Part shown: positions 51,398 to 61,249 of the stretch, in pieces
How the letters are laid out: each line of letters begins with the position of its first letter
Numbering within the stretch: the stretch's first letter is position 1
Assembly (NCBI GenBank): GCA_022539475.1
Contig: VCMS01000378.1
Span: 1-64,000, forward strand
Reading direction: 5' to 3'
DNA: 64,000 bases
From: Gracilaria domingensis
Lineage: Eukaryota > Rhodophyta > Florideophyceae > Gracilariales > Gracilariaceae
Position numbers and translations under genes: made by a program
Notes under the pieces: model-generated
Database searches by the model: none
What the model was told of the DNA's origin: nothing
What the model saw: only the letters and a program-made list of their open reading frames with translations

Positions 51398-53213
51398 TCA
51401 CGTGCTTGGTCCTGCCGTTTCACGTGTCGAAGGGTTGTTCGAGTCTCGTCCGTTCTGTCGATATCTTCTTCCTCTCTCCCTCTTTAAGGGTGCTGCCGAT
51501 GTCGTACGACTTCGGCGACGCAAGTAGCGGGCTATAAAGTGTTGTGGGATGTTGGAAGGAGGTTCGGAGGTGTCCTTGTGGGCTGCGAAGCCGTACCAGC
51601 GTACGAGATATCGGACTTCGTTTGGTGTGTCATGGTGCGTTATGACGCGCTCGACGACGGAAGGGACCGTGTCGGGCAGTGGTGAGTCGTCGCGTTCGAC
51701 GACGTCGTCCGCGAAGGGCCCCTCCGGGTCCGCTACAGGTTCTTTACGGGTGCGCTCGGTGGTAACGGGGGTACTATTGGGCCGTTCGGACGGGGCGCGA
51801 GTGACGCGGTGAAAAAACACGGTGTTGTTCGATGCCGTTTTCGTCAACGGTGACGGTGGTGTCGGTTGTGGCCTTGACCTTGAACGGACCGGTAGTCTTC
51901 TGCAGTAGTTTCCGAAGGGCTCGTTCCTGTTCCGTTAGGTCCTCTTCTGTGCTTTTATAGTTAGGATGGTCAACGTACTCTTCTTTGCCTTACGTGAACG
52001 TAGGGCGGAACCGAACGGTTTTGTCGAAGTCGTCCTTGTAGCGCTGTTGGGCGCGTGGGAGTTCTGTCCGAGCGGTCGGGAGCGTAGCTTGTAAACATTT
52101 GAGCGTATATCGTTTGAGCTGGGCTGCCGACGGCTGCATGGGGGTTGCTGGGTCCAAGGACGCGCTGAGTTCGTCGATAAGGACGCTTGGGGGCGTTCTC
52201 GTCAATGCGACCGCAAAATGGGCAGTTCCGAGAGACCTGTGGAACTGAAGGTTACACCCATACGTAAGTGGCTGTACGTATGCATGCCAAGTCCGTTGAT
52301 GGTCTGCTACGTAGAGGCGGAGGCGTTCCACCAGTATCTTGTGGAACCGTTCGGCCTGTCCGTTCGCCTGGGAATTGTACGCAGTGGTAGAGACATGTTT
52401 CGTACCGAGTGCGGAGCAGACGGTTTCGAAGAACTTCTACATAAACTGTGATCCGTTATCGATGAATAAGCCGTTTGGGATACCGTATGGGTAGACCCAA
52501 TGTTCCAGGAACGTTTTGGCTATTACTAGGGCTGTGGTTGACCGCAGCGGTATGGCTCGTGAGAGCTTGCTGAACCGATCTGTCATTACCAGAATGTACT
52601 GGCATCCATTAAGAGATTTAGTGAAGGGACCCACGATGTCCATCGCCATGAACTCGAGAGGTTCTGCGGCTGGGAAAAGCTTCAGGAGCTTCTGGGACCG
52701 GTAACCGGTTCCCTTAAACGCTGGAAATCACCGGCAATCCAGTACGGTCTGGAAGACGTCGTTGGCCATGTGAGGCCAATGGAAATCTCTCCGTAGCGTC
52801 TCGTACATTTTGGTGGCGCCGAGATGACTCACCAAGGGGGGATAATGCACCAAGTACAGAACGCGTGCCTGTAGAGACTCGAGGACCACCTTCTGGAGTG
52901 CGCCGTCGAGTCTTGAACGACTTATGAGGATTCCGTTTCGGTCGACGTCGAATAGGGTAACCCCGTTACTGACATCCTTACGTACCGATTGGCAGAAAGG
53001 GTCTTTTGCCTGGGATCGCACGAGTTCCTCAAGCGTAACCGGTATGATTTCGGTTTCCTCTGCGGGCAGTGCCAGGGTCTCTGGCACTCCTGGTGATTTC
53101 TTCTCGGTCCTTTGCCAGTCTATGTAGACATTGGTGTATTCTTGTCCGTCTAGGGTGATGTTGGCGACGACTAGACCATCGTCATGGCGGTCATTAATGA
53201 GAAAACAGGGCAC
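51398..53213 (-). pseudogene. Ty3 integrase with chromodomain (fossil)
   Basis: Parts in minus-strand order: zinc-binding region (YLVHYPPLVSHLGATKMYET, near 52790-52860), catalytic core (MAMDIVGPFTKSLNG, ILVMTDRFSKLSRAIPL; FIDNGSQFM), the C-terminal domain (HAYVQPLTYGCNLQFHRS), and a chromodomain near 51560-51660 (VRYLVRWYGFAAHKDTSEP). A chromodomain would guide insertion to marked chromatin and places the element with the chromoviruses. Confidence 0.85.
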
Positions 53214-53214
53214 T

Positions 53215-54530
53215 TCATCGTCTAGCGATGTATTCTCCTCCCCGTCTGTTTGGATTCACGAGAGCGCGTTTGCCGCCTGATGTTTGATACCCGGTCGGTA
53301 AATGACGTCGAAGTCGTACTCCATTAGGCGTAGGCGCCATCGTGCCAGTCGTCCTGAAGCGTCCGCTAGGTTCAGTATCCATCTTAGCGAATGGTGATCC
53401 GTGCGGACGGTAAATTTCTGTCCCTCCAAGTACGGTCGGAGGTGCAGGATAGCCTACACTACTGCCAGGCATTCCCGTTCGGTCGTTGAATATTTCCGTT
53501 CGGTCTTGGTTAGCGACCGACTCCAGTATCCGATTGAGAGAAGATACCCATCCGGTTGTTTCTGAAGGAGGGCGCAGCCCACCTGACGGTCGCAGGCGTC
53601 GGTGTCCAATACGTATGGGTATCCTTGTTTTGAGATAGCCAGGATCGGAGGACGTATCAGGGGCTGACGAAGCTCGTCAAATGCCTCTTATTTCGTATCG
53701 GTCAGAGTTTCGAAGCTCCTGCGCTGTCTTTCTTCCAGTTTCTGGTTCAGGGGGCCCGCTATTTGTGCGACGTTCTGTACGAATCGGCGGAAGACGTTAC
53801 AGAGACCCAAGAACGAACAAAGTTCTGTTTGCGTGGTCGGTGGATTCGCCTGCTTGATACCCTCCTGTGTCTTCGTAGACACCTGAAGCTTACCCGAACG
53901 AATGATATGGCCGAAATAGTCCACCTTTCCACTGAAGAAGTGGCGCTTGTCCAGTCGTAGGGTGATTTCTGCGGACCGTAACTTGCCAAGAATTGTCGGT
54001 AGGTGCTCGTAGTGTTCCTTTATCGTTCTGGAGTAGATGGTCACGTCGTCCAGGTAAACCAACGCCTACTGCCACTTGACCCGTGAGAAGATGATGTCCA
54101 GAGCTCTCTGGAACGTAGCCTGCGCGTTCTTGAGTCCAAAAAGCATTCGTATGTAGCTGTAGAGCCCCATGTGGGACGTGAAGGCTGTCTTTTCCCGGTC
54201 GGCTTCGTCCTCTTCAGTCTGCCAATATCCGCTATTGGCATCCAGTGTAGAGAATATCCGTGCGTCCTCTAGTACGTCTATACACTCGTTCACTTGTGGT
54301 AAGGGATACGTATCACGTACGGTCACGGCATTCAGACGGCGGTAGTCAACGCAAAAGCGTAGGCTTCCGTCTTTCTTCTGTGCGAAGACGGCCGAACTGG
54401 CCCATTCTGCGCACGAAGGTTCTATTGCCTCTTCTGCCAGTTGTTGGGTTATTTCCTTACGTTAAAATTCTCGTCGGGCAGGCCTCGCACGGTACGACAT
54501 TTGGAATATCGGCTTAGTGCCAGATTCTAG
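53215..54530 (-). pseudogene. Ty3 reverse transcriptase and RNase H (fossil)
   Basis: RT motifs: SYRARPARREF near 54465, TFQRALDIIFS near 54085, YLDDVTIYSRT near 54050 (catalytic YLDD), then QTELCSFLGLCNVFRRFV of the RT connection near 53790. The RNase H region lies towards 53220-53640 and is decayed. Confidence 0.85.
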
Positions 54531-54986
54531 CTGTATCCGGTGCTTTGAGGCGGAGATCTTTCCCAAGTGGCCATCCCACATGTCCTTGAACGGCCGGAGG
54601 AGCACGATGACCGTGTCGTCTTCGTTCTCATACTCGGGACTGATTTGGACGCGTTGGGGCCATTTGGGCTCGTCCGAACGGTCTGGAGATTGTTTCAAAG
54701 CGGTACCCTCTCCCTCCAGAGAGTCGTCGCTCCGCGGCGTGTCTGGATGGTGGGGTGTGATGGTTGGTGTGGGTTTAATAAATGTTATGGGGGACGAGAG
54801 GGCTAGGACGACAAGGGTACGTTTGTGCAGATGCTCCGGTCGGTATGAGACGTTGGTAACCTGAACGAGAAAGGGAGTGTCCGGACGTAAGTCCATGATG
54901 GCGTTCGCGAGCAATGTTAGCTCTGACGAACTGCCCGTGCCCTGATGAGACTGTATGAGAACCAAACCGGATGCTTTGGTATTTAC

Positions 54987-55520
54987 TTATACCCTAGTTT
55001 CGGAGATGGGGGGTAGCGTGGCCGGTCGGGCGACGTGTACTTTGTTGGAGAATACGTGCCGTTCTGGTTGAGATCGGTATTTTCGTACGGAAGCGGGCGT
55101 GTGGGGACCATACACATGGGACAATATTGAGATAGATCGTGAGTGGCGCAATAGGATCGTCCGTTTCTGGGGTAAGATCCGCAGCACGTATCGATCTATG
55201 AACGACATACCGAGTAGGACGGTTGCGGACAAGTTCAATACCACGAGTAATTGTACTCGTACTTGAAGGTCTCTGATACGGGCAGCGAGCGTGAGGACAC
55301 CCACGACGTCCATATCGTTGCGTGAGGCGTCCGCAATGCGTGGTTTTACGTCCGTACGGAGGCGAGATTGCCATCGCGGTGGTAAGGGCCGCTCGTGGAT
55401 CAGACAAGGGCCGGCTCCGGTATTCAGGACGCCCGTGAGCGGATACATTAGCGTGGATGTCCGGCCCACGAGGAGGTGGATTTTGTAATTCGCACTGGCA
55501 AATAAAACAATGTCTTCCAT
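54987..55520 (-). pseudogene. Ty3 aspartic protease region (fossil)
   Basis: GVLNTGAGPCLIHE fits the active-site region, and LSATVLLGMSFIDRYVLRI fits the second conserved strand of retropepsins. It lies between gag and RT as expected for Ty3. Confidence 0.65.
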
Positions 55521-55806
55521 ACGTTCCGGGGTGTCAAGAGTCAGTTCTGCCGTGTCCGTACTGGGTGGCTCGGGCCTGTCGCCCGTGTGGTGAGGCTTTT
55601 AGGCCTCGGAGAAGGCGATGCCCCTACGCATCCTCCGGCTCGTTTTCCTGTTCTGAAACGGTCTCTTCCACCAGCATGGCTGCCTGCCGGGGCTGGGGGT
55701 AAGATGTACGATTCGGGCCGACGTTACCGGAACCGATATTGGATGGCGCCGGCGTGTTTCTCCGTGCGGGCGGTCTAGCACCGTAGTAGCCTTCGTCGCG
55801 CCGGCG

Positions 55807-57991
55807 TTAGTGGTTCTCCTCACGGATTACGAGGAGCTTAGTTTTCACGTCCGGTCGAAGAAGCTGACAGCAGTTGGGCTCCCGCGAAAAGCAAATTCTA
55901 CACGGACGGTTTTTGGGTGTCGTTTCGGGTGCGTTAGTTGGTCCCTGGCCAGGCGTACTGAAGTATGACCGGGTGGAAGTTTTTGGGGTGGTTGCACTTG
56001 GTGTAGTGGGTGGTGACCGCATGGAAGACCCTCGGGAAACAAAGAGAACTTCGTCGCCGTCTTCGTCCGACAGGGAATATGTCGAAGCCGAAGGTAAAGC
56101 GACACTGTGCACCTTCCTTATCGCACGAGTAAAGCGCGACCGTGCAGCTGCGGTCTGTGTATCCACCCGAACGCACTGGCCGCGTGAGGCTCGATGCGTG
56201 TCCCCGTACGATTCCGCCTATCGGGCGAGTGCATCGTATCCGATACTTGGATGGGTGGTGAGGTGGTTACGTACCTTCGACCGTATAGCGGGCAACAGTC
56301 CTTCGACGAATAAGCCCTTCAAGTTCTGTTCGGTATAGACTTTACCACAGCGTAGGGATTTCGTCCAGAGTTTTTGGGCGAATTCCGTTTCGAACATCCC
56401 CGACGACTGGGTGTAAAACGTCACCTCTGCGGACGACCTGGCGATGATTTCATCCGTAGCGTAGCTGGTAAGTAGGACGTTAAACTCCCCCTGTGAACCA
56501 CGGTGATGTACGTCAGATGCACATTGGATTTTGTTGATGTACCTTAGAGACACCAAAGATGATCTATGGATGGCCGTAGAAGATGTGCCCTGGATATCTT
56601 ATAGATGTGCAATAATATTTCCATTAGATATCCATCGATTGCGTCAAAGATACTCTTAGGATGCCCTATAAATCTGTCGTATCTGATGGATATATTATTG
56701 CACATCTGAAGTACATCCGCTGGACATAATAAGGACATCCAATACATATCTTTTACGCATATCTGCGGAACATCCGCAGGGCATCTGATGGACATCTTCT
56801 GGACATCCAGGATGTGCGTCGGGTTTACATTGGACGCCGTGCGGATGTCCGAGACGGAACATCTTACGAGTATCCAATGAACATCATTGTGTCTCACCAG
56901 GCCTTTTCGTACGTGTGAAGCGCTTCGTCGCGGGGCCTGTCGAGGGCTTACGACTCGCTGTTGAGACGAGACTGGACGAGAGCGTGTGCGGGCCTGGTTA
57001 GGTAGAACTGGAAGCACCACAGCGCCGCCTCTTCTGTCAGTCTGTTACGGTCGCAAGCGGTCTTGAACCGCTGCAGGAAGTTGAGGGCGGAAATAGGATC
57101 CGTTCCGGGAAATGAATGTCCCTTAATCTGGACGTTCAATTTATTTTGGTAGCGCGCAATCTTGCGCGTCACCTTTGAGTCGTACTTTTGGCTGCGTCAA
57201 ATCAGCCTGTACGTATGGTCGTCCACGTTTTTGGTGAACTTGACGTTCAAGGGACGTATGCGCCTGAGTGCTGGCCTGTCCGATCGGGAACGTCGCCAGT
57301 CGTACCTGCCCTTTCTCCGGGGGCTTCTTGAGTCCCCTGAATCATCCGAGTCGGTCTGCTTATTCTCTGATGACGAACGTGAGGACCCGGAGTCAATGTC
57401 TGAGTGCCGTCGCCCTCTGCGGCGACGACGATTCTTCCGTCTACGTATGGAGTCGTCCGAATCGGAAAGTTTGCTCTGTTTACCGCTTCGTTTGCGGTGA
57501 TTTCTCCCGTCTTCGGAGGAATCGCCGGAACTTCCGTCCGGATCGCCCTGTTGGGGAACTGGTGGAAGGTAGACACTGTTCGGATCCCTCTGCGGAACCT
57601 TCTGCACTTCCGGTGTCTGTTCTTCCCCGCGATTAGATGCGTTGTCCACTTGGTCAGTGTGGAAATTCGGGGGCTGGGGTAATAGCTTGGCTACCAGGGC
57701 GGCCAATGTACTGCTCAGATTTTCTTGCACTCCGTTATCGGTACGGTTGGACCCTACGACGTCGTTGACGATGCAGTGTACGATCGGCTTGATGTCACGG
57801 CGCATCAAGTCAGGGATACGATCCTTGAGGTGTAATTCGACCGCCATCGGTACATGGACCTCAATCTCCGTACGTAGTCTCTCCAGGGCGTACGGGGCTA
57901 TTTCGGCCCATAGCTCGTGGAGTGGTTTCGGTCCGGTTTGAGATGCAGGTGGGGGACCCGCTGCCTCTAGTAGTGTGACCTCGGTTCCCAA
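55807..57991 (-). pseudogene. Ty3 gag region (fossil) with an inserted small element
   Basis: Starts near 57991 (MGTEVTLLEAAGPPPASQ) with a helical N-terminal part. A basic Arg/Ser-rich stretch follows. A capsid part has GHSFPGTDPISALNFLQRFK near 57090, then MFETEFAQKLWTKSLR near 56390. A Cys-containing segment (CRICFSREPNCCQL near 55880) lies where a nucleocapsid would. A ~349 bp inverted-repeat element sits within it. Confidence 0.75.
56547..56895. mobile_element. Inverted-repeat (MITE-like) element inside the Ty3 gag
   Basis: Ends are imperfect inverted repeats of ~25 bp (GAGACACCAAAGATGAT and the complement of ATCATTGTGTCTC). An inner inverted pair is built on TGCAATAATAT and ATATTATTGCA. 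The right half carries many GGACATCC-type units. It interrupts the capsid region, so it is younger than the Ty3 insertion. No target duplication is clear. Confidence 0.6.
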
Positions 57992-58278
57992 AAGGAATCC
58001 GGAATTTTTGTTCTTTCTTTTCTTCCTTCCGTCGATTGGGCTTGCAAGTTACCTTCACGGACAATCCGTTAGGGCTCTTCTGAGGGGGTGGCATAGGCCG
58101 CCGCGGTGCTTCGGATGCTTCGGCGTTCTACCGGGGCATGGTCCGAAACAGCGCGAGGGGCGACCAAAGTGGGCTCCTGCCGCTCTCCTTGCTCTGCGTG
58201 AGGGACTTGCGAAATCATCTCGAGTGTCGTTTCCGAATCGGTTCTGAAAAACTCCGTACGGTCTCGAATTTCACTTCT

Positions 58279-58293
58279 AGGTCGGGAGACCAG
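58279..58293 (-). other. Ty3 element primer-binding site
   Basis: On the minus strand, two bases or fewer after the 5' LTR, the sequence reads TGGTCTCCCGACC. TGG pairs with the CCA end of a tRNA, and the rest fits a tRNA acceptor/T-arm 3' end. Confidence 0.6.
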
Positions 58294-58815
58294 TGTAGTG
58301 TAGCACGTATCGGGGGAAAACCCGAAGCGGTCTTGAGACGACGGGGCAAGATGCTGCTCGAGAGAGTGACTTTAATGTGTCCGTTCGTGGAGTAGGGAGG
58401 AAGCACAGGGCGGTCAGCGGAGAGAGTGGGGAGTTAGACCAGAAGTCTAAGTACTATAAGGCTAGTAAACCTTATAGTACTTAGACTTCTGGTCTGTCGG
58501 TAGCGCTACTCGACGAACAAGACGTACGGCAAAAAGGGCTTGCTGTTTACAACGTGGGGCCACCGCGAGGTTGTGGTGCACCTAAATATTGGGTGCCCCA
58601 GCCTCCCTACGACTACGAAACGGTGACTTACAGTGCGAACGCTACGGACCTCGACGCCCAACTCGTACGTGTGGTCTACGCACGCCCCACGACGGTGTCC
58701 GCCCCCGTGTGCCACGTGGGCATGCGCGGGGTGTCTGACGGATCTTACACGTACGCCACGACATGGCAGGCCGGCCAGCCTCCGCCTTGGGTCAACCACG
58801 GCGTACTATACTACA
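58294..58815 (-). repeat. Ty3 element 5' LTR
   Basis: Direct repeat of 47263-47804. The short frames in both LTRs (for example beginning MGPPRGCGAP) are the same sequence and not separate genes. Confidence 0.85.
58437..58494. repeat. 25 bp perfect hairpin in the Ty3 5' LTR
   Basis: Arms 58437-58461 and 58470-58494 (starting GACCAGAAGTCTAAG) pair without mismatch around an 8-base loop. In the other LTR only the right arm is present (near 47455-47480). Confidence 0.85.
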
Positions 58816-59490
58816 AACGTTTACGGTGGGAGCTACCGGGTAAATTTCCACCTATCCCCGTGCAATAAGACTTAGGGAGTGATAAATTTATCAAAACTAC
58901 AGTAACCAGCTAGGTCGGGACTTAGTCAGCCCGATGGGTCTGTTCAATTTATTTGGTGTTTGCCTTTCTCTAAACATCCGCAGCGCCAGCATGATATGTG
59001 GCGGATATCTTCCGTCGAGGTGCCGTGCAGCACTATGAACATCGAATCCGTCCCAAAAAATGGGCGAAAAGTGACCGGAATGAGGGCGCTTAGCTCAAAA
59101 ACGTGAGAGAAAATTTTAAAATGTGTCCGAGATTAATCTTTGCTTTAACAGATGGCTATACGTAGGCCATATTTGGGCCATATGTTTCAGAGATGAAATC
59201 GATTGTGTTGGCGAGTGTAGAGCAAACCGAAAAATCAGTAGAATCTCGTGGGATGGCTAGGATGGCTGTCGGAACTACGATGGTACTCCCGAAACATTGG
59301 GAAGTGAAGTTACGACACGCACGGATGAAGTGGATCCCGTATGGGAATGTATACATGTGTACCACTATCTGTTTGTTTGGATAGAGTGAATATTTTCATA
59401 ATTTTTAGAAATAGCCCATGGGTTTTGGTCCGACACTGTCAGGAATGCCCGGGACGAGAGTTGCACACTAGATGCTAGATTAATCTTTTA
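58816..59490. other. Unassigned sequence
   Basis: No gene seen. GGCCATATTTGGGCCATAT near 59167 resembles the tandem units inside the small element at 36702-36890. Confidence 0.4.
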
Positions 59491-59499
59491 TTTAGGTAT

Positions 59500-61130
59500 T
59501 TTTAATAACCCTCTACAGGGCCCTTAGGTGATGGCTTACCGCCATCACCAACCTAGTAAAGGTAATCCGGTGTGCGGCTCTAGCTGTTTCGCCTGCGCGA
59601 CAACTCCAACTCCTCGCGGAGCAAGTTACCCTAGCACGGTCTAGCTATCCCCCGGCTCCTACCAGGAGAATGCACGCAGTGCATTCCATCATTGCTCTTG
59701 TTTTTCTTTTTTTTCCTTATGATTCGCGGAGTGCACATTGTGGAGCAAACACGATCCGGTAATTGGCGTCTGATGCATCTCATAATGAGTACTGAACTCC
59801 TTGGGTGACAAGGCCCACACTATGAATGGCACCCTCATTTTTGGTTAAATGTCGGAAGAAATCTGCAGGAACCTTTATAGGTAGATGTGGGAACTAGCTC
59901 ACGGATACGAGCGGACGCTGGACTTCGTAGCCGACGTGTAGAGTAGATACTCAAGGTGCACCTGCGGAGGTTGTGCGTAGAAACCCTGACACTGGATCGT
60001 ACACGCGTTCGAACCTCGAGAGGTACACACCATAGTTGTAGTTAGTAATAGCTTCATTCTTGGCAAATTTCTATATAGGCTCGGGCCATCCCGCCTTGGA
60101 GCCCACCAAGTAAACTCACCAGAGTCGCGTCCTATCTCCCAGGACCGGGCTATAGATATTGTTGCCTACGTAGGTTCACTACTCCTCGCGGAGGGTAACC
60201 ACGACGGGTCTCGACATATCTACCCCTCAGGGTCTTTAAGGAAGCCTAAGCTTGCACCTATTGTTGGTTTATTGTTACTGTTCCGATATCGGCTACTGTC
60301 GAGCGTCTCGGCCAAAAAGTGGCGTCGCCCTGGACATCGCCATCTGGTTGAGGTACTCCTTTTGCCCCTAAACGGGTATTCTCTGGCCCCACTCTGGTGC
60401 ATCCTGTTAGCACCACTGCGTGGTCGTCGCGCCGCTATCGGCCCTTCCGCCAGTTGGCACGGGCCGTAGCTCCGCTCCGTGGTGGGTTTCCGTTTACACC
60501 GTCCAAACGGTTGAGTGTTGGTGATCCCATCTTTCGGGCTCTACCTTGTTACCCACTTGGGCTCCGCTCCTTTCTCGGTTTCCCCTCTGTAGATATAGCC
60601 AGTCACCGTCTCCGATCTTGCACCCGACTTGCTTTTCGCTTGAGCACGGACAGAGGGCTGTGTCACTGAGACTGCCCATATAGGGAGCAGGACTCGGACA
60701 TCGTGTGGATCATCCCCATTTCTGGGTTTGATCTACACACATATATTTGTTTACCGACCGGTACTTTCTTTTCGCCCCAGTGCCTGGGTTTGATTTTGTC
60801 TTTTCTTTTGTTTTTACCATTGGTTTGGTTCATAACCGCCTATTACTAATTGGATATTCCACCTTTGGATGTCTACATATGGCTACAGATACCGTCATTG
60901 GTCACCTACGATCTACACTACTGTGTCCGCCTTTTCTGGCCTTTTTTTTCGTTAGGGCATTCTTTTTCAACACTGTGGTATAGCCTGATGTCCTCGTAGA
61001 TTTACACCCACATTGGAGGATACAGGATGCACTCTCGCTGCGCGAACCTCTCAAGAGAGCGGGGATTCGAATTGCCTCGGTGGCTTTTACGTTCCTGGGA
61101 TTGCTCCACAACGAGATACCCGTTCTCAGA
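59500..61130. repeat. Hairpin-rich repeat family E, further copies
   Basis: 59510-59650 repeats the module of 37680-37800 (TTAGGTGATGGC hairpin, GCTCT..CCTGCGCG, CAACTCCTCGCGGAG). 60140-60240 repeats the CTCCTCGCGGAG and CCCCTCAGGG part. 61000-61110 repeats 38190-38300 (GATTTACACCC.., CTCTCAAGAGAGCGGGGATTCGA). GGAGAATGCACGCAGTGCATTCC near 59661 is a further hairpin. No gene is visible. Confidence 0.5.
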
Positions 61131-61249
61131 ATTTTTCGAGCTAAACTCCATCACTTTGGTCACTTTTCGTCCATTTTTGGGCCACAATAGATGTTCATAG
61201 GTTCGAACCTGCATTTTTTCACATACGTCGGTGACCTGTAATGCAGTTC

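Larger units (their letters stand above)
47263..58815 (-). mobile_element. Ty3/gypsy chromovirus-like LTR retrotransposon with an extra opposite-strand gene
   Basis: Direct LTRs at 47263-47804 and 58294-58815 (TGTAGT..TGCA/TACA). A primer-binding site adjoins the right LTR and a polypurine tract the left one, so the element reads on the minus strand. Parts in that direction are gag, protease, RT, RNase H, integrase with chromodomain, then about 3.4 kb with reading frames in the opposite direction. Flanks AGCGT and AACGT are a near match for a 5 bp target duplication. The coding part is broken in many places (about ten). LTR divergence is clear, so it is older than the copia copy. Confidence 0.88.
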
